From: an uncultured Clostridia bacterium
GTDB lineage: Bacteria; Bacillota; Clostridia; Christensenellales; UBA1750
Reading direction: 5' to 3'
Assembly: GCA_904393115.1 (NCBI GenBank)
Contig: CAJFMX010000002.1
Span: 62,001-126,000 of the forward strand
DNA: 64,000 nt
A model generated the notes under the pieces. That model saw only the letters and a list, made by a program, of their open reading frames with translations, was not told the DNA's origin and searched no databases. Positions 8,153 to 16,119 of the stretch are shown here, in pieces. The translations under genes and the position numbers were made by a program. How positions within the stretch are numbered: the stretch's first letter is position 1; every line of letters begins with the position of its first letter.

Positions 8153-8608
8153 ATGGAAAAGGGAATCCTTGGCACCAAGATCGTGACGCAGATCGGCTTT
8201 GTGGTCAACGACATCGAGAAGACTTCGCAGGCCTTCGCCGACTTCCTCGGCGTGGAGAAGCCGCAGTGGAGCCTTACGGACACCATCGACAAGACGCACG
8301 GCGAGTTCAACGGCGAGCCCTGCCCCGCGCGCGCCAAGCTCGCCTTCTTCCACGTGGGCGAGACCCTGGACATCGAGCTCATCGAGCCGGATGAGACGCC
8401 CAGCGTCTGGCGCAACGTGCTCAACGAAAAGGGCGAGGGCGTCCACCACATCGCCTTTGTCGTCAACGGCATGAAGGAGAAGATCCTCGCCCTGGAGGGC
8501 AACGGCATGAAGCTCCTCCAGCGCGGCGAGTACACCGGCGGCCGCTACGCCTATATCGACTGCGTGGACCAGCTCAAGACCATCGTCGAGCTCCTGGAAA
8601 ACGACTAA
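8153..8608 (+). CDS. VOC-superfamily (glyoxalase/epimerase-type) protein
   Basis: A 151-residue protein with two beta-alpha-beta-beta-beta modules of the vicinal oxygen chelate fold. It begins with KIVTQIGFVVNDIEK and later has GVHHIAFVVNGM and GGRYAYID. Likely metal ligands are a histidine in HHIAF and acidic residues such as the E in LDIELIE. The pattern is close to methylmalonyl-CoA epimerase and lactoylglutathione lyase relatives, but the reaction cannot be fixed. ATG 8153 was chosen because GGGGGG lies at normal distance; an ATG at 8138 has no site. It is probably cotranscribed with the upstream AllA-like gene. Confidence 0.82.
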   Translation: MEKGILGTKIVTQIGFVVNDIEKTSQAFADFLGVEKPQWSLTDTIDKTHGEFNGEPCPARAKLAFFHVGETLDIELIEPDETPSVWRNVLNEKGEGVHHIAFVVNGMKEKILALEGNGMKLLQRGEYTGGRYAYIDCVDQLKTIVELLEND

Positions 8609-8618
8609 AACCCACCGC

Positions 8619-8646
8619 GGGGCGCCCGGCAACCCGGGCGCCCCTT
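8619..8646 (+). terminator. GC hairpin, probable weak terminator
   Basis: GGGGCGCCCGG pairs with CCGGGCGCCCC around a short loop, but the following T-run is only TT, so termination may be partial. Confidence 0.5.
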
Positions 8647-8677
8647 CTGCATACAAAAGAAGGGAGGAGGGCCGCGC

Positions 8678-9184
8678 ATGGAGGAGCGGAAGACGGGGCT
8701 TGCGCCCCTGTGCCCTGGTTGCGCGCGCGTGCTGGTTCTGGGCTCCATGCCCTCGGAGAAGTCGATCGCCGCGGGGTTCTACTATGCGAACCCGCGCAAC
8801 GCCTTCTGGACGATCCTCGCCGCGCTCTACGGCGAGGCGGACGAGGGCACGCCGGAGGGGCGCATCGCGCGCCTTGGCGCCCACGGCGTCGCCCTGTGGG
8901 ACAGCGCGGCCTCCTGCTTCCGCCGCGGGAGCCTGGACAGCGCCATCCGCGCGGCCGAGATCAACGACATCCCCGCCTTCCTCGCGGCGCACGCGGGCAT
9001 CCGCGCGGTGCTGTGCAACGGCCAGGCCTCGCACAAGCTCCTGACGCGCACATACCCCGTCCTGGCGGTTCCCGTGCGCGTCCTGCCCTCGACAAGCCCC
9101 GCGGCCGCGTCCCGCTCCTTTGCGGAGAAGCTCGCGGCCTGGGCGGCTGCGTTTGACGAATTTTCCCTTCGCGAAATCCCATGA
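8678..9184 (+). CDS. DNA-deoxyinosine/uracil glycosylase (Mug/HDG type)
   Basis: A 168-residue member of the uracil-DNA glycosylase superfamily, closest to the hypoxanthine-DNA glycosylase branch. It has GSMPS at the first motif, FYYANPRNAFW, the SLDSAIRAAEINDI segment typical of that family, NGQAS, and the late LPSTSPAAA motif. It removes deaminated bases from DNA as the first step of base excision repair. A GGAGGAGG ribosome site lies upstream of ATG 8678. It is followed after 12 bp by a nitroreductase gene, with which it is probably cotranscribed; no functional link is evident. Confidence 0.88.
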   Translation: MEERKTGLAPLCPGCARVLVLGSMPSEKSIAAGFYYANPRNAFWTILAALYGEADEGTPEGRIARLGAHGVALWDSAASCFRRGSLDSAIRAAEINDIPAFLAAHAGIRAVLCNGQASHKLLTRTYPVLAVPVRVLPSTSPAAASRSFAEKLAAWAAAFDEFSLREIP

Positions 9185-9196
9185 GGAGGCATTTCC

Positions 9197-9847
9197 ATGA
9201 CCACGTTTGAAGAACTCGCTTGCGCCCGGCGCAGCATCCGCAAATACGCGCCCGACCCCGTGCGGCCGGAGGACCTGGCGGCGCTGCTGCGCGCAGCCCA
9301 GGCAGCGCCCAGCGCCTGCGGCGCGCAGAACTGGCTCTTCGTCGTGCTGCAGGGCCGCAAGGACATCGAGGGCCTGGCCCGCGCGGTGGAAGCCGGCGTG
9401 CGCCGCGCGCACCGCGAATTTCTGCCCGAGGCGGAGGAAAGCTATGTCGAGGGCCGCGTGTGCCACTCCACGTTTTTCCGCAGCGCGCCGCTGGTGCTCG
9501 CGGTCTACATGCGCCCGGTCGCGTATGCCGATGCGCGGCTCGAGGCGGCCATGCGCGGGGCGGGCCTGTCCTACGAGGCGGAGATGGAGCGCCTGGCCCG
9601 GCCGGACATCCTGGGCCTTGGCGCGGCGATCGAAAACCTGCTGCTCTGCGCGCAGGACCTGGGCTACGGCGGCTGCTGGATGAACGCGCCCGCCCTGGCC
9701 GCGCCGGAGATCGACGAATACCTGGGCAAGGCCGGGGAGGGCCTGCGCCTGATGAGCCTCGTGCCCATCGGCCGGCCCGCCTACACCCCGCGCGAAAAGC
9801 CCCTGCGGCCGGACGCGGTCGAAATCCGCGCAAACGAGGAGGCGTAA
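9197..9847 (+). CDS. Nitroreductase-family flavoprotein
   Basis: A 216-residue FMN-dependent oxidoreductase. The N-terminal ARRSIRKYAPDPV motif binds the FMN phosphate, AAPSACGAQNW follows, and the late LGYGGCWMNAP motif is typical of the family. It probably acts as a dimer using NAD(P)H to reduce nitro compounds, quinones or similar substrates; the natural substrate is unknown. ATG 9197 follows GAGGAGGC, and the gene is only four bases upstream of the pyrimidine phosphorylase, suggesting one operon. Confidence 0.9.
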   Translation: MTTFEELACARRSIRKYAPDPVRPEDLAALLRAAQAAPSACGAQNWLFVVLQGRKDIEGLARAVEAGVRRAHREFLPEAEESYVEGRVCHSTFFRSAPLVLAVYMRPVAYADARLEAAMRGAGLSYEAEMERLARPDILGLGAAIENLLLCAQDLGYGGCWMNAPALAAPEIDEYLGKAGEGLRLMSLVPIGRPAYTPREKPLRPDAVEIRANEEA

Positions 9848-9851
9848 ACAC

Positions 9852-11156
9852 ATGGCGGATATGCGCACGATCCTGGAGACGAAGAAGCGGGGCGGGAAGC
9901 TCGCCCCGGAGGAGATCGCCTGCTTTGTGCACGGCGTGTACGACGGCAGCGTGCCGGACTACCAGGCGGCCGCGTTCCTGATGGCGGTGCGCCTGATGGG
10001 CATGGACGAGGCGGAGACGGCCGCCCTGACGCTGGAGATGGCGCGCACGGGCGCGCAGGCGGACCTCTCCGCCATCCCCGGGGTCAAGGTGGACAAGCAC
10101 TCCACCGGCGGCGTCGGGGACCTGACGACCCTGGTCGCCGTGCCGCTGTGCGCGGCCTGCGGTGTGCCGGTTGCCAAGATGAGCGGCCGCGCGCTCGGGC
10201 ACACGGGCGGCACGCTCGACAAGCTCGCCGCGATCCCCGGCCTGCGCACGGACCTTTCGATGGAGGCCTTCGTCCGCCAGGTGCAGCGGATCGGCTGTGC
10301 GGTCATCGGCCAGACCGGGGACCTCGCGCCCGTGGACAAGGCGCTCTACGCCCTGCGGGACGTCACCGCGACCGTGGACAGCATCCCGCTGATCGCCTCG
10401 AGCATCCTGTCCAAGAAGATCGCCGCCGGCTGCGACGCGATCCTGCTGGACGTAAAGACCGGCTCCGGCGCGCTGATGCCCACGCTGGAGGACTCCCGCC
10501 GCCTGGCCGAGGAGATGGTGCGCATCGGCAAGGCCGCGGGCAAGCGCGTCTGCGCGCTGATCACGGACATGGACGAGCCCCTGGGCCGGCTCATCGGCAA
10601 CGCGCTGGAGGTCAAGGAGGCCCTCGGCATCCTGCGCGGGGAGGAGACGGGCCGCGCGCGCGACCTCTGCCTGGAGGTCGCCGCGCGCATGGTCGCCCTG
10701 GGCACGGGCGAGGCGGTCGCCGCGGCGCGCCTGCGCACAAAAGCCGCCCTAGAGGAAGGGCGGGGCTTTGCCAAGCTGTGCGAGATGGTCGCGGCGCAGG
10801 GCGGCGATGTGCGCGCGCTGGAGGAGACGGACCGCCTGCCCGGCGCGCGGCTGCGCGTGCCCCTGCGCGCGCAGGAGGACGGCTGCGTCTCTGCCCTCGC
10901 GGCGCGGGACCTGGGCCTTGCCTCCAATGCGCTGGGTGCGGGCCGCGCGCGCAAGGAGGACCCCATCGACTACGGCGTGGGGATCGAGTGCTGCGTCCGC
11001 GTTGGCGACCGCGTGCGGCGCGGGCAGACGCTGCTCCTGCTGCACGCCAACGACGAGGCGCGCGTGGGGCCCGCGCTGGAGCTCGCCGCGGGCGCGGTGC
11101 GCCTTGCGCCGGAGGCGCCGCAGCCCCGGCCGCTGCTCTTCGGCGCGGTGGAATGA
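9852..11156 (+). CDS. pdp: Pyrimidine-nucleoside phosphorylase
   Basis: A 434-residue nucleoside phosphorylase that splits uridine, thymidine or deoxyuridine with phosphate to base and (deoxy)ribose-1-phosphate in nucleoside salvage. Conserved parts are KVDKHSTGGVGD (phosphate and substrate binding), SGRALGHTGGTLDKL, and KTGSGALM, plus the C-terminal PYNP domain near residue 345 onward. Length is normal for the family. It pairs functionally with deoB at 38480, which isomerises the sugar phosphate product. Thymidine phosphorylase (DeoA) is the close alternative name. Confidence 0.93.
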   Translation: MADMRTILETKKRGGKLAPEEIACFVHGVYDGSVPDYQAAAFLMAVRLMGMDEAETAALTLEMARTGAQADLSAIPGVKVDKHSTGGVGDLTTLVAVPLCAACGVPVAKMSGRALGHTGGTLDKLAAIPGLRTDLSMEAFVRQVQRIGCAVIGQTGDLAPVDKALYALRDVTATVDSIPLIASSILSKKIAAGCDAILLDVKTGSGALMPTLEDSRRLAEEMVRIGKAAGKRVCALITDMDEPLGRLIGNALEVKEALGILRGEETGRARDLCLEVAARMVALGTGEAVAAARLRTKAALEEGRGFAKLCEMVAAQGGDVRALEETDRLPGARLRVPLRAQEDGCVSALAARDLGLASNALGAGRARKEDPIDYGVGIECCVRVGDRVRRGQTLLLLHANDEARVGPALELAAGAVRLAPEAPQPRPLLFGAVE

Positions 11157-11189
11157 GCGCGCCGAGGGAAAAAATTAACCGGAACGCTC

Positions 11190-11218
11190 TTGACAGCGGA
11201 CAAAAGAGGCGCTATACT
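11190..11218 (+). promoter_or_regulatory. Consensus sigma-A promoter of the thrS T-box transcript
   Basis: TTGACA at 11190-11195, exactly 17 bp, then TATACT at 11213-11218. This is the best -35 match in the window. Confidence 0.92.
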
Positions 11219-11224
11219 GTGTCT

Positions 11225-11486
11225 CAATCGCATGGGGCGACGAGGAACGAGTACCCGGCAGGGTGCGCGGGCAAGAGAGAGCGCGACGCGGCTGAGAGCG
11301 CGCTCACGCGCAAGATCCGGCGAAGACCAGCCTCTGACCATGCCGAAGCAAGGCTCGTTAGCGCCTGTCAAGCGGTCGCGCAGGGATGCGCGGCAATTTG
11401 GGTGGAACCGCGGGGAGCGCAAAGGCAGTATGTCCGGCCCCGTCCCTTTTGCAGAATCTTTCTGCAGGGGGACGGGGCCTTTTGCA
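11225..11486 (+). promoter_or_regulatory. T-box riboswitch controlling thrS
   Basis: A tRNA-sensing leader between the promoter and thrS. Stem I features are GACGAGGAACGAGTA (near 11238) and the AAGAGAGAGCG element (near 11272). The T-box consensus GGGTGGAACCGCG is at about 11399-11411. The leader ends in a strong terminator (see next entry), so uncharged tRNAThr would allow read-through. A likely threonine specifier is ACC at 11326-11328 in the GAAGACCAGC loop; another ACC at 11337-11339 is less likely. The antiterminator would pair the T-box bulge with the upstream terminator arm. Confidence 0.93.
11434..11485 (+). terminator. T-box intrinsic terminator
   Basis: GGCCCCGTCCC pairs with GGGGACGGGGCC, with an inner TTTTGCAG/CTGCAG extension, followed by TTTT. 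It lies 56 bp before thrS and is the OFF state of the leader. Confidence 0.9.
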
Positions 11487-11540
11487 TCCCTTCCCCCGGA
11501 AAACCGGACAGAAAAAAACTGAATTTGGAGGGAATTTGCC

Positions 11541-13439
11541 ATGAAGATCACGCTCAAGGGCGATGTGCGCGAGTTTGAGGCGCCCAAGACCGCGCTGGAG
11601 ATCGCCGCGTCCCTTTCCCAGGCGCTCAAGAAGGAGGCCCTGGCCGTCAAGGTCGACGGCGAGGTGCAGGGCCTGACCACCGTCATCGACCGCGACTGCG
11701 CGCTGGAGTTCCTCACCTTTGCCGACGAGGAAGGCCGCCGCGTCTACCGCCACACGGCCTCCCACGTCATGGCCCAGGCCGTCAAGGCCCTCTGGCCCGA
11801 GGCGAAGCTGGCCATCGGCCCGGCCATCGAGAACGGCTTCTACTACGACTTTGACTGCGACACGGCCTTCTCCACCGAGGACTTCAAGAAGATCGAGAAG
11901 GAGATGGAGCGCATCGTCAAGGCGAACTACCCCATCGTCCGCTCCGAAAAGCCCCGGGCGGAGGCCATCGCCTACATGCAGGAAAAGGGCGAGCCCTACA
12001 AGGTTGAGCTCATCGAGGACCTGCCCGAGGACGCGGTCATCTCCTTCTACACGCAGGGCGACTTCACCGACCTGTGCGCCGGCCCGCACCTGCCCTCGAC
12101 CGGGTATGTCAAGGCCGTGAAGATCATGTCCGTCGCCGGCGCCTACTGGCGCGGATCGGAGAAGAACAAGATGCTCCAGCGCCTCTACGCCACGGCCTTC
12201 CCCAAGAAGGCGGACCTGGACGCCTACGTCCAGCAGCTGGAGGAGGCCAAGAAGCGCGACCACCGCAGGCTCGGCCGCGAGCTCGACCTCTTCGACGTGC
12301 GCGACGAGGGACCGGGCTTCCCGTTCTTCTACCCCAAGGGCATGATCCTGCGCAACCTTCTGGAGGACTACTGGCGCAAGATCCACCGCGAGCACGGCTA
12401 TGAGGAGATCAAGACCCCGATGATGCTCAACCGCGCCCTGTGGGAGCGCTCCGGCCACTGGGATCACTACGCCGAGAACATGTACACCACCAAGATCGAC
12501 GACACGGACTTCGCCATCAAGCCCATGAACTGCCCCGGCGGCATCCTGGTCTACGAGCGCCGCGCCTGGAGCTACCGCGACCTGCCCATCCGCAGCGGCG
12601 AGCTGGGCCTGGTCCACCGCCACGAAAAGAGCGGCACGCTCCACGGCCTGATGCGCGTGCGCTGCTTTACGCAGGACGACGCGCACATCTTCATGCGCCC
12701 GGACCAGATCCGCGACGAGATCAAGGGCGTCTACCAGCTCATCGACGAGGTCTACAAGGTCTTCGGCTTCCAGTACACGGTGGAGCTGTCCACCCGCCCG
12801 GAAAACTCCATCGGAACGGACGAGATGTGGGCCCTTGCCACTGACGGCCTGCAGGGCGCGCTGGACGACCTGAACGTAAAGTACACCATCAACGAGGGCG
12901 ACGGCGCCTTCTACGGCCCGAAGATCGACTTCCACCTGCGCGACTGCCTGGGCCGCACCTGGCAGTGCGGCACCATCCAGCTCGACATGAACCTGCCCGA
13001 GCGCTTTGACCTGACCTACGTTGGCGCGGACGGCGAGAAGCACCGCCCGGTCATGATCCACCGCGTGGTCTTCGGCTCCATCGAGCGCTTCATCGGCATC
13101 CTCACCGAGCAGTTCGCCGGCGCCTTCCCGCTGTGGCTCTCGCCCGTGCAGGTGCGCATCCTCACCATCACGGACCGCGCGGACGCGGCCGCAAAGGACC
13201 TGCAGGCCAAGCTCGAAAAGGCCGGCATCCGCACCGAGATCGACCTGCGCAACGAGAAGATCGGCTTTAAGATCCGCGAGGCGCAGATGCAGAAGATCCC
13301 CTATATGTTCGTCCTGGGCGACAAGGAGGTCGAAAACGGCGTCCTGTCCGTCCGCTCCCGCAAGGGCGCGGTGGAGACGATGACCTACGACGAGGTCCTC
13401 GCCAAGCTGCGCGAGGAGATCGAGACCAAGGCCCTCTAA
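11541..13439 (+). CDS. thrS: Threonyl-tRNA synthetase
   Basis: A 632-residue class II synthetase that charges tRNAThr. Domains are an N-terminal TGS domain (1-60), the editing/second-additional domain (about 70-240, with HTASH and the DLCAGPH zinc-like motif), the catalytic core (about 245-535, with MNCPGG supplying the zinc cysteine and RCFTQDDAHIF as motif 2), and a C-terminal anticodon-binding domain. Length and domain order are standard. Expression is under the T-box leader upstream. Downstream asd is only 31 bp away and has no terminator before it, so threonine starvation may raise both. Confidence 0.98.
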   Translation: MKITLKGDVREFEAPKTALEIAASLSQALKKEALAVKVDGEVQGLTTVIDRDCALEFLTFADEEGRRVYRHTASHVMAQAVKALWPEAKLAIGPAIENGFYYDFDCDTAFSTEDFKKIEKEMERIVKANYPIVRSEKPRAEAIAYMQEKGEPYKVELIEDLPEDAVISFYTQGDFTDLCAGPHLPSTGYVKAVKIMSVAGAYWRGSEKNKMLQRLYATAFPKKADLDAYVQQLEEAKKRDHRRLGRELDLFDVRDEGPGFPFFYPKGMILRNLLEDYWRKIHREHGYEEIKTPMMLNRALWERSGHWDHYAENMYTTKIDDTDFAIKPMNCPGGILVYERRAWSYRDLPIRSGELGLVHRHEKSGTLHGLMRVRCFTQDDAHIFMRPDQIRDEIKGVYQLIDEVYKVFGFQYTVELSTRPENSIGTDEMWALATDGLQGALDDLNVKYTINEGDGAFYGPKIDFHLRDCLGRTWQCGTIQLDMNLPERFDLTYVGADGEKHRPVMIHRVVFGSIERFIGILTEQFAGAFPLWLSPVQVRILTITDRADAAAKDLQAKLEKAGIRTEIDLRNEKIGFKIREAQMQKIPYMFVLGDKEVENGVLSVRSRKGAVETMTYDEVLAKLREEIETKAL

Positions 13440-13470
13440 GGCCGGACAGATTTGGAAAGGAGAAAGAGCC

Positions 13471-14556
13471 ATGCAGAAATACAAGGTTGGGATCGTGGGC
13501 GCCACGGGCATGGTGGGCCAGCGCTTCATCACCCTGCTGCACGACCACCCCTGGTTTGAGATCTGCACCCTGGCCGCCAGCGCCCGCAGCGCGGGAAAGC
13601 CCTACCGCGAGGCGGTGGGGGACCGCTGGGCCATGTCTGCGCCCATCCCGGAGCAGGTCGCCGGAATGCCCGTGCTCGACGCCTCCCACGTGGAGGAGGT
13701 CGCCGGACCCTGCGACTTCGTCTTCTGCGCCGTGGACATGAAGAAGGACGAGATCCGCGCCCTGGAGGAGGCCTACGCCAAGACCGAGACGCCCGTCGTC
13801 TCCAACAACTCGGCCAACCGCGGCGTGCCGGACGTGCCCATGATCATCCCGGAGATCAACCCCGAGCACGCCCACGCCATCGTCCGCCAGCGGGAGCGCC
13901 TGGGCACCAAGGTCGGCTTCATCGCCGTCAAGCCCAACTGCTCCATCCAGTCCTACGTCCCGGCGCTGGCGCCGCTGTACTCCTGCGGCATCGAGAGCGT
14001 GATGGTCTCGACCTACCAGGCCATCTCCGGCGCGGGCAAGACCTTTGCCACCATGCCCGAGATCCTGGACAACGTCATCCCCTTCATCTCCGGCGAGGAG
14101 GAGAAGAGCGAGCAGGAGCCGCTCAAGATCTGGGGCAAGCTCGAGGATGGCCTCATCGTCAACGCCAGTTCGCCCAAGATCTCCGCGCACTGCGTCCGCG
14201 TGCCGGTCTCCGACGGGCACCTGGCCACGGTCTTTGTCAAGTTCAAGAACAAGCCCACCAAGGAGCAAATGCTCGCGGCCTGGGCCACCTTCAAGGGCGA
14301 GCCGCAGAAGCTCGAGCTGCCCAGCGCCCCGGCGCAGTTCCTCCACTACTGCGCGGAGGACAACCGACCGCAGACCAAGCTCGACCGCGACTACGAGCGC
14401 GGCATGGGCATCTGCATCGGCCGCCTGCGCGACGACCCGATCTTCGACTATCGCTTCGTCTGCCTGTCGCACAACACGCTGCGCGGCGCGGCCGGCGGCG
14501 CGGTGGAGACCGCAGAGCTCCTCTGCGCGCAGGGCTGGATTCCGCACAAGGCCTGA
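13471..14556 (+). CDS. asd: Aspartate-semialdehyde dehydrogenase
   Basis: A 361-residue NADPH-dependent enzyme that reduces aspartyl phosphate to aspartate semialdehyde, the branch point to threonine, methionine, lysine and diaminopimelate. It shows the Rossmann loop GIVGATGMVGQRF, the catalytic cysteine in KPNCSIQ, and a late histidine region around RVPVSDGHL. The PNCSIQSY form is that of the archaeal-like ASADH class also found in clostridia. It lies 31 bp after thrS behind AAGGAGAAAG and ends at a terminator, so it probably shares the T-box-controlled transcript. Confidence 0.96.
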   Translation: MQKYKVGIVGATGMVGQRFITLLHDHPWFEICTLAASARSAGKPYREAVGDRWAMSAPIPEQVAGMPVLDASHVEEVAGPCDFVFCAVDMKKDEIRALEEAYAKTETPVVSNNSANRGVPDVPMIIPEINPEHAHAIVRQRERLGTKVGFIAVKPNCSIQSYVPALAPLYSCGIESVMVSTYQAISGAGKTFATMPEILDNVIPFISGEEEKSEQEPLKIWGKLEDGLIVNASSPKISAHCVRVPVSDGHLATVFVKFKNKPTKEQMLAAWATFKGEPQKLELPSAPAQFLHYCAEDNRPQTKLDRDYERGMGICIGRLRDDPIFDYRFVCLSHNTLRGAAGGAVETAELLCAQGWIPHKA

Positions 14557-14572
14557 ACCGCAAAAAAATAGG

Positions 14573-14602
14573 AGGGGCGGGGCATTTTGCCCCGCCCCTT
14601 TG
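14573..14602 (+). terminator. Terminator after asd
   Basis: GAGGGGCGGGGC pairs with GCCCCGCCCC around ATTTT, followed by TTTGG. A further copy of the arm GGGGCGGGGC recurs at 14650-14659, beyond the repeat element that follows. Confidence 0.8.
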
Positions 14603-14660
14603 GCGTGCCGGCACGCTTCAAAACCATGCAAGACGCATGGCTGCAAGCTGGGGCGGGGCA
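14603..14660. repeat. Two-hairpin intergenic repeat, copy 1
   Basis: A perfect palindrome GCGTGCCGGCACGC (14603-14616) is followed by TTCAAAACCATGCA (14617-14630), then GCATGG at 14635-14640, which pairs with CCATGC at 14624-14629. The terminator arm GGGGCGGGGC is then repeated at 14650-14659. A second copy with the same architecture lies at 55561-55622. Confidence 0.75.
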
Positions 14661-14675
14661 AAACGCTCCCCTTGT

Positions 14676-15572
14676 CTATTCGCCGCGGATGGCGCGAATG
14701 TCCGCCAGTGTCAGCGGCGCGTGGAGCGCCAGGTCGATCGCGTCCGCAAGGAGCGCCGACGCCGCGCGGACCTGCTCGTCGATGCCCGCGGGCGTCACCA
14801 GCAGGTCCCCCGCGCCCAGGTCCTCGGCAAGGCCGCGGGCGTCCACACGCGCGCCCGCCTCGCCCGCGATGCGCTCCAGCGCGTCGCGCAGGATGGTCGA
14901 GGCGTGGATGACCGTGGGAATCCCCAGCGCCACCACCGGCACGCCGAGCTCCTCCCGCGTCAGCGCCGCGCGGTGGTTCCCCACGCCGGACCCCGGCGCG
15001 ACCCCCGCGTCCGCGATCTGCACCGTGGTCAGCAGCCGCTCGGCGCTGCGGGCCGCCAGCGCGTCCAGCGCCAGCACCGCCCCCGGGTGAAAGGCCCGGC
15101 AGACCGCGGCGACGAGCTCTCCCGTCTCCAGCCCCGTCTCGCCCGTGACGCCCGGCAGGATCGCGCTCACCGGCCGCAGCTGCGGCAGGGCCTTGTGCAG
15201 GTGCCGCGTCACCAGCGCCGCGCCCGCCGCGCGCGGGCCGAGGGAGTCCGGCGTCAGGCGCCGGTTCCCCAGGCCCACCAGCAGCACGCTCGCCCCCTCG
15301 CGCAGGGGCAGGAGCGCCGCAATCTCCTGCGCCAGGCGCGCGGCCAGCGCCCCGTCCGCGCGCACCTCGCCCGCGCACAGGCCGGGGTGGGTCAGGGTGA
15401 CGTAGGTCCCCAGGGGCTTGCCCAGCGCGTCGGCCCCTTCCTTCGTCCGCACGCGGACGCGGACGATCTCCGCGCCCGCGTCCTGCTCCTTTGTCATCTC
15501 CACGCCGGGGATTTCGCCCGCGGCCTCCCGCGCCTCCATGGCCAGGTCCGTCCGGAATGCAGGGTCTTGCAT
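14676..15572 (-). CDS. gpr: Germination protease GPR
   Basis: A 298-residue spore protease that degrades small acid-soluble proteins during germination. The N-terminus FRTDLAMEARE resembles the self-cleavage region of the zymogen. LLVGLGNRRLTPDSLGP, the GVTGETGLETGE stretch, DALAARS and GVGNHRAAL are family signatures. It is made as an inactive precursor in the forespore. Start ATG 15572 follows AGGAGGCGA on this strand. It is divergent from rpsT, an arrangement common in Firmicutes. I could not recognise a convincing sigma-G promoter in the gap. Confidence 0.96.
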   Translation of the reverse strand: MQDPAFRTDLAMEAREAAGEIPGVEMTKEQDAGAEIVRVRVRTKEGADALGKPLGTYVTLTHPGLCAGEVRADGALAARLAQEIAALLPLREGASVLLVGLGNRRLTPDSLGPRAAGAALVTRHLHKALPQLRPVSAILPGVTGETGLETGELVAAVCRAFHPGAVLALDALAARSAERLLTTVQIADAGVAPGSGVGNHRAALTREELGVPVVALGIPTVIHASTILRDALERIAGEAGARVDARGLAEDLGAGDLLVTPAGIDEQVRAASALLADAIDLALHAPLTLADIRAIRGE

Positions 15573-15656
15573 GTAAATCGCCTCCTGATTTTTTCTATTT
15601 TGCCCCGCGCGCCGGAAAAAGCCGGCGTTAATTTCCTGCGAAATTGGAAATTTTAC

Positions 15657-15685
15657 TTGCAATTTGAAGGGGAAGATGCTATGAT
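15657..15685 (+). promoter_or_regulatory. Sigma-A promoter of rpsT
   Basis: TTGCAA at 15657-15662, 17 bp, TATGAT at 15680-15685, 36 bp before the start codon. Confidence 0.85.
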
Positions 15686-15721
15686 AGTGCATGTCGATTT
15701 GTACTGAGGGGGTGAAAACGA

Positions 15722-15988
15722 ATGCCGAATATCAAGTCCGCGATCAAGCGCGTCAAGGTCACCGCCACGAAGAACCTGCAGAACCGCATGGTCAAGTCCT
15801 CCGTGCGCACCCAGATCAAGAAGTTTGACGCCACCGTCGCTGCGGGCGACGCCTCTCAGATTGAGAGCCAGCTGCGCGTGACTTCCGCCGCCGTCGATAA
15901 GGCTGCCGCGAAGCACGTGATGCACAAGAACGCCGCCAACCGCAAGAAGGCGCAGCTCGCGCGCGCCGCCGCCAAGGCGAACGGCTAA
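15722..15988 (+). CDS. rpsT: 30S ribosomal protein S20
   Basis: An 88-residue basic helical protein that binds 16S rRNA in the small subunit. It starts MPNIKSAIKRVKV and has a conserved LHKNAANRKK-like segment (MHKNAANRKKAQL) near the C-terminus. Length is normal. GGGGGTGAAAACG precedes ATG 15722. It has its own promoter and a strong terminator, so it is monocistronic between gpr and spoIIP, the usual order in clostridia. Confidence 0.98.
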   Translation: MPNIKSAIKRVKVTATKNLQNRMVKSSVRTQIKKFDATVAAGDASQIESQLRVTSAAVDKAAAKHVMHKNAANRKKAQLARAAAKANG

Positions 15989-16000
15989 GACCAGCGAAAA

Positions 16001-16047
16001 CAAACGGCTCGCTTCCCGGGGATTCCGGGAAGGGGCCGTTTTTTTCG
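16001..16047 (+). terminator. Terminator after rpsT
   Basis: AAACGGCTCGCTTCCCGG pairs with CCGGGAAGGGGCCGTTT with small mismatches, followed by seven T residues. Confidence 0.9.
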
Positions 16048-16119
16048 TGCCGGCATTTTTCCCTCCGGCTGCGCATAGGCTTTTACCAGCACATGGAAAA
16101 CCGGAGGGGGATAGGCAAC

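Noticed and set aside
7226-9868. An 880-codon minus-strand frame over six plus-strand genes
   Set aside because: Antisense shadow of genes with clear families; rich in Arg/Ala/Gly/His without domain pattern.
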